From: Planctomycetota bacterium | GTDB lineage: Bacteria; Planctomycetota; PLA2; JAEUHO01 | Length of the DNA: 37,375 nucleotides | Direction: 5' to 3' | NCBI GenBank assembly: GCA_030066775.1 | Contig: JASJAY010000056.1 | Span: 1-37,375, forward strand | Part shown: positions 6,941 to 15,428 of the stretch, in pieces | How positions within the stretch are numbered: the stretch's first letter is position 1 | Layout of the letters: each line of letters begins with the position of its first letter | The notes under the pieces: generated by a model | Database searches by the model: none | What the model was told of the DNA's origin: nothing | Seen by the model: the letters and a program-made list of their open reading frames with translations, nothing else | Translations under genes and position numbers: made by a program

Positions 6941-9466
6941 GTGCGCCGCGAGCCGCTTCCCGTCGATGCCGTCCTGCCCGAGCTCGTGGACGCACTGCGT
7001 GGAGCGGGGTCGGTCGTGCTGAAGGCCCCCACCGGATCCGGCAAGACCACACGCGTCCCGCCGGCCCTGCTCGAGGCGGTCGAGGGCGAGGTGGTGGTGC
7101 TCGAACCTCGGCGTGTCGCGGCGCGCGCGGCCGCGCGGCGGATCGCCGCCGAGCGGGGCACACCGCTGGGCGGGGAGGTGGGCTACCAGGTGCGCTTCGA
7201 GCGCAAGGCCGGCCGCGATACGCGGCTGCTTGTCATCACGGAGGGCATCCTCCTGCGTCGGCTGCAGGACGATCCGTTGCTGGAAGGCGTCGGCGCCGTT
7301 GTGTTCGACGAGTTCCACGAGCGCAGCCTCGCCTCGGACCTGGCCCTGGCGCTCGCACAGCGCGTGCGCACCGAGGTGCGCGAGGACCTGTGGCTCGTCG
7401 TGATGTCCGCCACGCTGGACCCCGCCCCCGTCGCCGCGTTCCTGGGCGACGCGCCGACGATCGAGACGTCGGGCCGGACCTTCCCCGTGGAGATCGAGCA
7501 CCGTGCTACGGCACCCGACGCGCGGCTCGAGCGCGAGGTGCGCGCCGCCTTGATCGATGCGCTGCCGCGCACGGAGGGCGACGCGCTCGTGTTCCTGCCG
7601 GGGGTCGGCGAGATCACGCGGACGGAGCAGCTGCTCACCCGCGAGCCGGTGCGCGCCGAGGTGGACATCCGGACGCTGCACGGGGAGCTCGATGCGCGTC
7701 GGCAGGACGCCGCGCTCGAGTCGGGTCCGCGGCGTCGCGTGATCCTCGCCACCAACGTCGCGGAGACCTCACTGACGGTGCCCGGCGTCCGGCTCGTGAT
7801 CGACAGCGGGCTCGAGCGCCTGCCGCGTGTGGACCCCTCCGTGGGGCTCGAACGGCTCGAGACCGTGCGCATCGCGCGCGAGTCCGCCGACCAGCGCGCG
7901 GGCCGCGCAGGACGCACCGGGCCGGGGACGTGCGTACGTCTCTGGAGCAAGCCCGAGGACGCGCGCCTCGATGCGCGTCGTGCACCCGAGATCGCGCGCG
8001 CGGACCTCGCCGGCGCCGTGCTCCAGCTCTTGTCCTTCGGCGAGACCGACATCGAGGGCTTCCCTTGGTTCGAGGCGCCCCCGGCTCACGCCCTCGACGC
8101 GGCGACGACCCTGCTCGCCCGGCTCGAGGCGATGCAGGACGGTCGCTTGACGCCGACGGGCGCGGCCATGGCGCGCCTGCCCGTGCACCCGCGTCTCGCC
8201 CGCATGCTGGTGGAGGCGGAACGCGTGGGTCATGGCCGGCGCATCGCGCTTGCTGCGGCGTCGCTCTCCGACCGCGACCCCTTCGTGCGCCTGCCCCGCG
8301 GCGTGCACGTGGACCACGTCGGTCCGTCCGACGTGCTGGACGCGGTGGAGGCCCTGGAGGCGTTCGCGCAGCACCGCCGACTCGATGCAGGCCCCCGTGA
8401 GCTGCGGCGCGGTCCCGCGCGCCAAGCGCTACGCGCGCAGGGTCAGCTCGCGCGACTGCTCGGTCGTACGCACGAGAAAGGCGACGCCGACGAGGCCGTC
8501 CTGCGCGCGGTGCTCGCCGCCTACCCCGACCGCGTCGCGCGCCGGCGAGAGCAGAAGAGCGAACGTGCCGTGATGCGCGGCGGCCGCGGGCTCAGGCTGG
8601 ATCCGGCCTCGGCCGTGCGCGAAGCGGAGCTGTTCGTCGCGGTGGACGTGGATGCAGGACGACGCGGCGAGCGGGCCGAGGCCTGGGTGCGGCGCGCGTC
8701 GATGATCGAACGCGATTGGCTCCCACCGGAGCGCGTGCGCACGGCGGAGGTGGCCGCCTTCGATCCCGAGTCGGAGAGCGTGCGCGGCACGCGTCGCGTG
8801 TGCTACGACGACCTCGTGCTCGAGGAGGTGGCGGTCCAGGTCGCGCGCGGCCCGCTCGTCGAGACCGCCTTGGTCGAAGCGGCCACCGCCAACCTCTCGG
8901 CGGCCTTGCCTCTCGACGACGACGTCGTGGCGTCGCTGCGAACGCGCGTTGCCTGCCTGCGCGCGTGGCGACCTGAGCTCGACCTGCCTGCACTCGATGA
9001 CGACGCGCTGCGCGATCTCCTACCCGACCTTGCGCGGGGCCTACGCTCCTTCGCGGAGCTACGGAAGGCCCCCTTGCTCGATCACCTGCGGGGACGATTG
9101 ACCTGGGAGCAGATGCAGCGGCTGGATCGCGAGGCCCCGGAGCGGATCGAGGTGCCCAGCGGCAGCCGCATCCGCCTTCGCTACGAAGTCGGGAGTCCGC
9201 CCGTGCTCGCCGTGCGGATCCAGGAGGTGTTCGGCCTGCTCGAGACCCCGTGCGTGGCGGGCGGTCGCGTGAAGGTGTTGATGCACCTGCTCGCGCCCAA
9301 CCACCGGCCGCAGCAGATCACCGACGACATGCCGTCGTTCTGGAAGAACACGTACGCCGGCGTACGCGCCGAGCTGCGCCGCCGCTATCCGAAGCACGCG
9401 TGGCCCGAGGACCCCTTCACGGCAAGGGCCGAAAGGCGGCCCTCCCGGCGCCGCCGGCCGTCCTAA
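6941..9466 (+). CDS. hrpB: ATP-dependent helicase HrpB
   Basis: The protein is 841 aa from a GTG start, close to the usual length for this DEAH-box family. Motifs in order: Walker A 'APTGSGKTT' (29-37), motif Ia 'EPRRVAARA' (55-63), the DExH box as DEFH (123-126), motif III SAT (156-158), motif V 'ILATNVAETSLTVPGV' and motif VI 'QRAGRAGRTGPG'. A helicase-associated region and the long HrpB-specific C-terminal domain follow to the end. The family unwinds RNA or DNA duplexes, but HrpB's cellular role is poorly defined. The last residues are arginine-rich. The gene appears monocistronic. Confidence 0.95.
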   Translation: MRREPLPVDAVLPELVDALRGAGSVVLKAPTGSGKTTRVPPALLEAVEGEVVVLEPRRVAARAAARRIAAERGTPLGGEVGYQVRFERKAGRDTRLLVITEGILLRRLQDDPLLEGVGAVVFDEFHERSLASDLALALAQRVRTEVREDLWLVVMSATLDPAPVAAFLGDAPTIETSGRTFPVEIEHRATAPDARLEREVRAALIDALPRTEGDALVFLPGVGEITRTEQLLTREPVRAEVDIRTLHGELDARRQDAALESGPRRRVILATNVAETSLTVPGVRLVIDSGLERLPRVDPSVGLERLETVRIARESADQRAGRAGRTGPGTCVRLWSKPEDARLDARRAPEIARADLAGAVLQLLSFGETDIEGFPWFEAPPAHALDAATTLLARLEAMQDGRLTPTGAAMARLPVHPRLARMLVEAERVGHGRRIALAAASLSDRDPFVRLPRGVHVDHVGPSDVLDAVEALEAFAQHRRLDAGPRELRRGPARQALRAQGQLARLLGRTHEKGDADEAVLRAVLAAYPDRVARRREQKSERAVMRGGRGLRLDPASAVREAELFVAVDVDAGRRGERAEAWVRRASMIERDWLPPERVRTAEVAAFDPESESVRGTRRVCYDDLVLEEVAVQVARGPLVETALVEAATANLSAALPLDDDVVASLRTRVACLRAWRPELDLPALDDDALRDLLPDLARGLRSFAELRKAPLLDHLRGRLTWEQMQRLDREAPERIEVPSGSRIRLRYEVGSPPVLAVRIQEVFGLLETPCVAGGRVKVLMHLLAPNHRPQQITDDMPSFWKNTYAGVRAELRRRYPKHAWPEDPFTARAERRPSRRRRPS

Positions 9467-9563
9467 CTCGCTTTCGCATAACGACCTGGGACGTTTCCGA
9501 CTTCGCATGTCGCGAATCCACCGCGGTCCACCGTTCTGGGGGCACACCGAACGGAGTGATCCC

Positions 9564-10184
9564 ATGCGTCTCACGACCCTCGCCCTCATCCTCTCGAGCA
9601 TCCTCGTCCTGCCCGCCTGCGGCGGCGGAGGCAGTGGCGGTCCCGCCACCGCCGAGCTGCGCATCTACGGCGCCACCCCCGTCGCCGGCGGTGAGCTCAC
9701 CGCCGGCCACGTCGCGGCCGGACTCACCCACCCCTTCCTCCTGACCGGCGTCATGGACAGGGGCAACCCGCTCGGCATGAAGGGCCTGCTGCGCTTCCGT
9801 CTGGAGATCCCGGCCGGCGCCGAGATCGTCGAGGCCACCGTCGAGCTGTCCCAGAACGAGGTGGTCGGCTCGCCATTCACGCGCTTCGGCGACATCCTCC
9901 TCAACCACGTTCGCTACGGCGCGACCGTCACGGAGGCCGGGTACCACGCCTCGCCGTTGAGCTCGCAGGTGCTGAGCAATGATCCGGCCCTCGGCCCGCG
10001 CATCGTCCAGGTCCGCGACCAGGTCCTGAGCGAGCTCGCGCGCGGCGCGACGACCATCGACTTCCAGGTGGCCTTCCCCGCCATCGCGGTTGCTAGCGGT
10101 ACGGACTTCGTGCGCCTTGGCGACTTCTCCGCCGGCATCACCGACGGCACGCCGTGGCTGCGGATCGTGTACCGCATGCCGTAG
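9564..10184 (+). CDS. Small lipoprotein with a beta-sandwich-like domain
   Basis: The protein is 206 aa from the ATG at 9564, with GGAG about 8 nt upstream. The signal ends in lipobox Leu-Pro-Ala-Cys (C19), followed by a glycine/serine linker. The mature part has alternating hydrophobic strands; 'GLLRFRLEIPAGAEIVEATVEL' read in outline, and the closing 'PWLRIVYRMP', recall the DNRLRE/CBM96-type sandwich common in extracellular proteins of these bacteria. That assignment is a weak resemblance. No catalytic residues are evident. A strong hairpin lies 31 nt beyond the stop. Confidence 0.75.
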   Translation: MRLTTLALILSSILVLPACGGGGSGGPATAELRIYGATPVAGGELTAGHVAAGLTHPFLLTGVMDRGNPLGMKGLLRFRLEIPAGAEIVEATVELSQNEVVGSPFTRFGDILLNHVRYGATVTEAGYHASPLSSQVLSNDPALGPRIVQVRDQVLSELARGATTIDFQVAFPAIAVASGTDFVRLGDFSAGITDGTPWLRIVYRMP

Positions 10185-10214
10185 GCGCCCGTTCTCAGCA
10201 AGACCCCTTCGCTC

Positions 10215-10241
10215 GACGGCGGTGCGTGACGCACCGCCGTC
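10215..10241. terminator. Perfect 12-bp hairpin between convergent genes
   Basis: Positions 10215-10226 (GACGGCGGTGCG) are perfectly complementary to 10230-10241, with the loop TGA. It lies between the convergent lipoprotein and GAF genes, and its right arm overlaps the first two bases read here of the GAF gene's stop codon (10240-10242). There is no T-run on either side. It is probably a bidirectional hairpin terminator or a barrier to 3' exonucleases. Confidence 0.7.
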
Positions 10242-12597
10242 AGTCGAGCACGATCGGAGCCCGAAGCGCGCGAAGCCCGCTGACGCCCTGCAGGTCGTGG
10301 AGCTCGACTTGCTCGACATCGGCGGTGAGGTAGCCCTTTCCGGCCAGGTACTCGAAGTAGCGCGCGTACTCCTCGCCCTCCGTGTCCTGGGTGTAGATCA
10401 CGGCCAGGTGGCCGGGCTGGGTGAGTCGCTCATCCGTTCCCCGGATGGTCGACTTGTCGATGCGCTTCTTGATGATCTCGTAGCGGATGTTGTAGGAGCC
10501 CTCGACGACGAACTGCTTCTCCTCCGGGCTGAACTGGAGGGTCAGCGGCGCGGACTGGACGAGGACCAGCGGCGTCGTGCGCAGCGGCACCTCCATGTCG
10601 GCCACGAGCTGCTCCGCCAGACGCGCGGTGTCGCACATGAGCGTCAGCTGCCAGAGGCGCAGGTTCTTCAGCTGGATCTCGCTGAAGTCCTGGGAGCCCG
10701 CCATGGACGCGCCGACGTAGATGCTGTGCTCGACGCCGTCCGTCTTGAACTTCTCGAAGTAGTGCGGGTAGATCGCCTGCGCCTTCTCCTGCTCACGGTC
10801 GAGGAACGCGGCGAGCGTGTCGTTGATGAGCGCAACGGAGTCCTCGTAGCGCTTGCGCTGCTTGTAGAGGATGCCGATCGACGCGTCCATCTGCGCGTAG
10901 TAGCGATCGACTGCCGTCTTCGCGTCGGCGTCCGTGGGCAGCGTGACGCTGCCGCGGAGGTAGTCGAGGAACGGCTCGATACGGGAGTGCAGGAACTCGA
11001 TCACGCTGAGCTCGTCGCCGGAGCTCAACCCGTCGGCCACCGAGGTCTCGAAGTCGGCCAGCGCCGAGTCGTAGTAGTCCGCCAGCGGCATCGGGTGGGC
11101 CGCGTGGATCTCCGTGAGCGTGCGTCGGGCGAGCGCCAGGTGCTCGAGCAGGTCGCGCTGGATGGCTCGGTTGCGGCTGTCCGAGGACCCGCGGATGTCC
11201 ATGGCCCCGTAGAGCGGGTGGACGCTCTCGAAGACGATCGGTTCGAAGGTGGCGTTCGGATTCTCGGCAAGCGCCTTCGTGTACGCGTAGGCCGCCTCTT
11301 CGAAGCGCCACTCGACGCTCGGATGGATGGCGGTGCAGTGCGTCTTGATCGTGCGCGCAATCGTGGAGTTGACCTCGTCCATCTCGCGTCGCGCGGCGAC
11401 GGAGAGCGGCGCCAGGAGGTCGGCGAGCTTGCGGGTCGCGGCCGGCGTGATGCGCTCGGGGGTCTTGGATCCGAGCTCGAGCAACGCGATGACCTCGTCC
11501 TGCTCCTTGAGCGGGATCAGGCCCACGCTGCGGAACCCACGCGAGCGCAGCAGGTCCACGACGGGCGAGTCGCACTCGACCTCGTCGAGATCGGGGACGA
11601 AGACCGGCTCGCCCGTGGCGAGCACCTGCTCGTAGACCGAGCCGTCGACGGTCGCCATGCATCCCTCGAAAGCGCTCAGCAGACTACGGTTGTTGCACAG
11701 CCGCAGATCGTTACGGGACTCGTAGCGGAGCACCCACCCGGCCTCGAGGTCGTCGTAGCCCAGGATCGAGCGGAGTCGCGACTGGATGCGCTCGGACTGC
11801 TGTAGCGCATTCGGCACGACCAGCTCGGACTTGAGCAGCGAGACGTTGTGGAGCTCGGTGATCTCGACGTAGCGGATGTACATGAAGCCGGAGTAGGTCA
11901 CGCCCTCGAGGGGCAGCCGGCGCTGGAGCTCTTCGAGATCCTCCATCTCGAGCAGCCGCGCATACTCCTGCTGCGGGGGGATCGCCTTGGCGCCGGCGTC
12001 CACGCGGGCAAAGCGGATGCTGCCCTCGTTCATGAAGAACCGGTCGAGGCCCGTGTCCGTGTCGCGGATCTGCTTCACGAACGCCCGGTGTCGGCCGTGG
12101 ACACCGTAGTGATGCATGAACAGGATCCGGTAGGCGAACAACATGTTCTCGCGGAAGTACTGGCGGTTGGCCATGCCGTTCGCCTGCGAGATCTGGACCC
12201 CTTCGGCGCCGAAGACCTCGCGGTACCGCTCCGTCGTGAAGAAGGCACCCGGCGCGAACGGCCAGTACGCACGGACCAGTGCCTCGTCCTCCATGAGCTC
12301 GGGAAACACGAAGCCCATGAGCTGCCGCACGGCGTCGGCATGTGCCTCGAGCACGGAGGGATCCTTGATCGCGCCGCGGAGGGCCGGGACCGATCCCAAG
12401 CTCTCGATGAGGGCGCGGGCCTCGGCGCGTCGCTCTCCCGTCGCATCACGGCCGAGCCGCTCGATCTCCTCGAAGAGGGGCTCGAAGCTCAGATGCGCGT
12501 CGAAGGGCAGCCGGGACAGGGCCTCTTCGAGGCGATCCTGGGTCCCCGTGGGGATCGGCAACGGGTCGGACCGGGGGGTCGTCGCTGTCTTGCTCAT
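10240..12597 (-). CDS. Large GAF-domain-containing protein
   Basis: The protein is 785 aa from the ATG at 12597, with GGGAGG 12 nt upstream. A longer reading from 12732 would run into the HxlR gene. Residues 1-270 are mostly helical and unassigned. About 275-405 look like a GAF small-molecule-sensor domain: 'LLSAFEGCMATVDGSVYEQV', 'GEPVFVPDLDE', 'RSVGLIPLKEQDEVIALLEL'. A helical region follows (410-660) and then a basic, strand-rich C-terminus ('FVVEGSYNIRYEIIKKRIDK'). No kinase, cyclase, phosphodiesterase or DNA-binding domain is recognisable, so its output is unknown. The GAF call is moderate; the rest is undescribed to me. Confidence 0.75.
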   Translation of the reverse strand: MSKTATTPRSDPLPIPTGTQDRLEEALSRLPFDAHLSFEPLFEEIERLGRDATGERRAEARALIESLGSVPALRGAIKDPSVLEAHADAVRQLMGFVFPELMEDEALVRAYWPFAPGAFFTTERYREVFGAEGVQISQANGMANRQYFRENMLFAYRILFMHHYGVHGRHRAFVKQIRDTDTGLDRFFMNEGSIRFARVDAGAKAIPPQQEYARLLEMEDLEELQRRLPLEGVTYSGFMYIRYVEITELHNVSLLKSELVVPNALQQSERIQSRLRSILGYDDLEAGWVLRYESRNDLRLCNNRSLLSAFEGCMATVDGSVYEQVLATGEPVFVPDLDEVECDSPVVDLLRSRGFRSVGLIPLKEQDEVIALLELGSKTPERITPAATRKLADLLAPLSVAARREMDEVNSTIARTIKTHCTAIHPSVEWRFEEAAYAYTKALAENPNATFEPIVFESVHPLYGAMDIRGSSDSRNRAIQRDLLEHLALARRTLTEIHAAHPMPLADYYDSALADFETSVADGLSSGDELSVIEFLHSRIEPFLDYLRGSVTLPTDADAKTAVDRYYAQMDASIGILYKQRKRYEDSVALINDTLAAFLDREQEKAQAIYPHYFEKFKTDGVEHSIYVGASMAGSQDFSEIQLKNLRLWQLTLMCDTARLAEQLVADMEVPLRTTPLVLVQSAPLTLQFSPEEKQFVVEGSYNIRYEIIKKRIDKSTIRGTDERLTQPGHLAVIYTQDTEGEEYARYFEYLAGKGYLTADVEQVELHDLQGVSGLRALRAPIVLD

Positions 12598-12659
12598 CGG
12601 TGTCACTCGCCTCCCATGGGCGTCGAAATCCCAAGGTTCGATGGGTCCTACGTTCGCCG

Positions 12660-13028
12660 TCAGGCGATGGTTGCGGTCTCGCCGTCTTTCGCCTCTGCCT
12701 CGAGCATGCGAGCCTTGAATGCGCTCCCCCATTCCTGCATGACGGTGAGGATGGGCTCGAGCGAGCGGCCGAAGTCCGTGACGTCGTACTCGACGCGCGG
12801 CGGGACCTCGGCGTAGACGTGGCGCGAGACGACGCCGTCCGCCTCCAGCTCGCGGAGCTGGAGCGTGATCATGCGCTCGGTCGCGTTCTCGACCAGGCGC
12901 CGGAGCTCGCCGAAGCGCTTGCGGCCGTGGAGCAGGTGGCAGACGAGCACCGGCTTCCAGCGGCCGCCAATCACGCTGAGCGTCGCCTCGACGTCGCAGC
13001 CGGTCTTCCAGCAGTACTTGCGTGCCAT
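12660..13028 (-). CDS. HxlR/YodB-family winged-helix transcriptional regulator
   Basis: The protein is 122 aa from the ATG at 13028, with GGGAGGG just upstream. The family core is clear: N-terminal 'CWKTGCDVEATLSVIGGRW', then 'LVCHLLHGRKRFGELRRL', the recognition region 'ERMITLQLRELEADGVVSR' and the wing 'VEYDVTDFGRSLEPIL'. HxlR proteins bind as dimers, and some (YodB, HypR) sense electrophiles or oxidants through an N-terminal cysteine; C6 and C11 here could serve that purpose. The target is not evident. It lies upstream of the GAF gene (62-nt gap), and a candidate operator sits in the divergent region. Confidence 0.92.
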   Translation of the reverse strand: MARKYCWKTGCDVEATLSVIGGRWKPVLVCHLLHGRKRFGELRRLVENATERMITLQLRELEADGVVSRHVYAEVPPRVEYDVTDFGRSLEPILTVMQEWGSAFKARMLEAEAKDGETATIA

Positions 13029-13059
13029 CGTCGGCCCTCCCGCCTCCGTGAACACCCCT

Positions 13060-13079
13060 TACCTACGAAAAAGTGGGTA
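13060..13079. promoter_or_regulatory. Candidate operator in the HxlR/SEC-C divergent region
   Basis: TACCTAC-N6-GTGGGTA: 13060-13066 and 13073-13079 are inverted repeats matching at 6 of 7 positions around an A-rich spacer (GAAAAA), 31 nt upstream of the HxlR start. Its size and symmetry suit a winged-helix dimer, so it may mediate autoregulation or control of the divergent gene. This is inferred from position and symmetry only. Confidence 0.4.
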
Positions 13080-13159
13080 CCTGTCAATATTGCTGCTGCC
13101 CGCGGTTAGCACTTCCGTCCAGCGGGCGCGAGGGGATGGCGAGGGGTACAACCGGGCGC

Positions 13160-13645
13160 ATGCACGACCACGGCCCGCTGCCCCCCCACCTCCAGGAGAC
13201 GATCGAGCTCTGGGTCTCGGACTTCCTGGAGCGCCCGGCAGCGGCCGAGCCGGCGGGCCGCGTGGGAACGAACGCCGGTCCCGTGCTCGTCGCGTTCTTC
13301 GAGGGCGCCTGCCACGGCGGCACCCCGCCGGCCGACATCGAGGGGCACGACGTGGCGCACGCGATGTTCGACCACGTCGCCGCGTTGCAACTGCCGCTGC
13401 CGGTCCACGACGCGGTGCCCGCGCTTGTCTCCGCGTTCCTGATCGACCTGGAGGAGGTCGGCCGCCTCGCAGGCGGACGTGAGCTCGCCTCCCAGGTGCG
13501 CGCCTCGACGCCCGCCTACAAGGACCGCGCGGCGGGCCGCGTCGTGCAGGACGTGCGCCCGGCCGCCAAGATCGGGCGCAACGACCCGTGTCCCTGCGGC
13601 TCCGGCACGAAGTACAAGCGCTGTTGCATGAACACGCTCGGTTAG
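13160..13645 (+). CDS. SEC-C motif protein
   Basis: The protein is 161 aa from the ATG at 13160 (GAGGGG at 13141-13146). An in-frame ATG at 13136 is possible. The N-terminal 130 residues are helical and match no family I can name. The C-terminus carries a canonical SEC-C zinc motif, '[17 protein letters not shown]', with ligands C144, C146, C155 and C156, as at the end of SecA and in many small UPF0149-like proteins. The motif typically mediates metal-dependent binding to ribosomes or partners; the role here is unknown. Its stop codon overlaps that of the convergent gene (13642-13645). Confidence 0.8.
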   Translation: MHDHGPLPPHLQETIELWVSDFLERPAAAEPAGRVGTNAGPVLVAFFEGACHGGTPPADIEGHDVAHAMFDHVAALQLPLPVHDAVPALVSAFLIDLEEVGRLAGGRELASQVRASTPAYKDRAAGRVVQDVRPAAKIGRNDPCPCGSGTKYKRCCMNTLG

Positions 13646-14598
13646 GGCAGGCGCCAGGGCGCCTGCTTCCAGCGCAGGAACGACAACCCCAGTTCGGTGA
13701 ACGTGACGAAGCGGTAGTGGAAGAGGCGCTTCGAGCTGCGTGCCTGGGGCGACAGCACACCTGCGAGGCAGCCGTAGAAGCCGAGCTTGTGCATGCGCTG
13801 GATCGTGTCGCCGTAGTCGAGGATGACGTCGTTCCAGAGACGGCGGCCGGCGACCTTGACCGTCGCGCCGGCGCCGGCGAGTCCGCCGATGACGACGTTG
13901 CCGACGGTGCGCATCGAGCCGACGGCGACGCCCGACGTGGTCTCGAGCAGCGAGCGGTGCTCCTTCTGGGCGAGGCCCATCAGGTCCACGGCCAGGCCGT
14001 CGAGGTCGACGGCGCGCGTCATCGTGGTCGCGCTCACGTCCTTCAGATCGTCGCGGACGGCGGCCACCGTCGCCTTCATGTCCTCGACGGAGAGCGGCGG
14101 GGTGTCGAGGGTGCCGGCCATGCGATCGGAGAGGCGGCCGAGCCCCGCCAGGACGTCATCGACGGAGTCGAGGCGCGAGCCCTCCTCCAAGACACCGGCT
14201 TCCTTGAGCTCGCCGGCGATCTCCTCGGTGAACTTCGCGGCGCCCTTGCTGAGGTCCGTGGCGGCGAGCAGGATCCAGATCGGCGACGCGTGCAGGCCGA
14301 GGATGAGCAGGTTGTCGACCGCGCCCCCCACCGCCATGCGCGTCGCGTACTCACCGGAGAGCGCCGCTTGGCCGGGGAAGAGGCCTGCCTGGGCGACGTC
14401 GTCCGTGAGCATCTTGATGTTGCGCTCCACGGCGAGGCGATAGAACTTCCCCTCGCGGACGGGACGCGGCAGCAGCCGGGCGAGCAGGAACAGAAGGCTG
14501 CCGACGAGCCCGGCCAGGAAGCGCAGCAGGCGCTCCGGCAGCGAGAGCACGTAGGCCAGCAGGTGATGGGGTGTACGCGGGCGGGGCGAAACCGTCAT
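13642..14598 (-). CDS. Unknown protein, probably membrane-associated
   Basis: The protein is 318 aa. Its ATG overlaps the stop of the RNA methylase gene (ATGA, 14595-14598), so translation is probably coupled. There are hydrophobic stretches near residues 20-43 ('[20 protein letters not shown]') and 86-113, and a glycine/alanine-rich one near 228-247. Between them are long charged helices (about 115-220). The C-terminus is basic and aromatic. I do not recognise the family; no catalytic motif stands out. It is the last gene of the HlyD / QW-repeat / TrmH operon, and its stop overlaps the convergent SEC-C gene. Confidence 0.7.
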   Translation of the reverse strand: MTVSPRPRTPHHLLAYVLSLPERLLRFLAGLVGSLLFLLARLLPRPVREGKFYRLAVERNIKMLTDDVAQAGLFPGQAALSGEYATRMAVGGAVDNLLILGLHASPIWILLAATDLSKGAAKFTEEIAGELKEAGVLEEGSRLDSVDDVLAGLGRLSDRMAGTLDTPPLSVEDMKATVAAVRDDLKDVSATTMTRAVDLDGLAVDLMGLAQKEHRSLLETTSGVAVGSMRTVGNVVIGGLAGAGATVKVAGRRLWNDVILDYGDTIQRMHKLGFYGCLAGVLSPQARSSKRLFHYRFVTFTELGLSFLRWKQAPWRLP

Positions 14599-15428
14599 GG
14601 GCGGGTCGACTCGGCGTCGCCGGGGTTGCCCAGACGGTACAGCGCGATGGCGGCTGCCGCAGCCACATTGAGGGAGTCGAGCGCACGGTCCATGGGAATG
14701 CGGACGCGTAGGTCGGCCGCGTCGAGGGCGGCGGCCGACAGGCCTTCCCCCTCGGAGCCGAGGAGCAGCGCGCGCGGTCCTGGCTCCTGACGCACGGCTT
14801 CGATCGAGCGACCGCTCTCGTCAGGCGCGAGGGCGAGCACGCGCACCCCGGCGCCTGACAGCGCCTCGATGTGGTCGAGCATGCGTCCGCCGTGATGGAA
14901 GGGCAGCCGGATCACGGCCCCCATCGAGGTGCGCACGGCCTTGCGATAGAGCGGGCTCGCGCTGGCCTCGTCGAGCACGACGCCCGCGGCGCCGAAGGCG
15001 GCGGCCGTCCGGAAGATCGCGCCCACGTTGTCGGGATTGCTCACGGCTTCGAGCAGGACCAGCGGGCCGGCGCACTGGCGGACCCGTTCGATCAGGGCAT
15101 CGAGTGGCGTGGGCGCCGGTACGTCGACGGCGGCGAGACAGCCTTGGTGGAACCGGAAGCCCGAGCCTGTGGTCAGGGCCTCGCTCGCGATGTGGAAGAA
15201 GGGCACGCCCTCGGGAAGGGCCACGGCCTCACGTTCCATCCACGTCCGTGTCGCGGAGGTGCCCAGGACGGAGCGCACGCGATAGCCCGGTGTCGTGAGC
15301 AGGAGCGAGAGCACGTGCCGGCCCTCACCCAGGAACGCGCCGCGGGACTTCAACCGCACCGGATCCCGGACGCCCGCGTAGTCCGCCAGCCGTTCGTCGT
15401 CGAACGTCTCGACGCGCACGACCTGCAT
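14595..15428 (-). CDS. TrmH/SpoU-family RNA 2'-O-methyltransferase
   Basis: The protein is 277 aa from the ATG at 15428, which overlaps the previous gene's stop (TGATG). A longer open frame upstream is the antisense-like shadow of the QW-repeat gene and was ignored. All three SPOUT motifs are visible: motif 1 'NPDNVGAIFRTA' (131-142), motif 2 'LLLGSEGEGLS' (221-231) and motif 3 'RIPMDRALDSLNVAAAAAI' (243-261), which form the knotted SAM site. Residues 1-120 form the N-terminal RNA-recognition part. It should methylate a ribose 2'-OH in rRNA or tRNA; the exact site cannot be told. Confidence 0.93.
   Translation of the reverse strand: MQVVRVETFDDERLADYAGVRDPVRLKSRGAFLGEGRHVLSLLLTTPGYRVRSVLGTSATRTWMEREAVALPEGVPFFHIASEALTTGSGFRFHQGCLAAVDVPAPTPLDALIERVRQCAGPLVLLEAVSNPDNVGAIFRTAAAFGAAGVVLDEASASPLYRKAVRTSMGAVIRLPFHHGGRMLDHIEALSGAGVRVLALAPDESGRSIEAVRQEPGPRALLLGSEGEGLSAAALDAADLRVRIPMDRALDSLNVAAAAAIALYRLGNPGDAESTRP

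Noticed and set aside
10090-11805. A 571-codon plus-strand frame opposite the GAF gene.
   Set aside because: It crosses the strong hairpin at 10215-10241 and mirrors the coding frame of the opposite gene; no family features.
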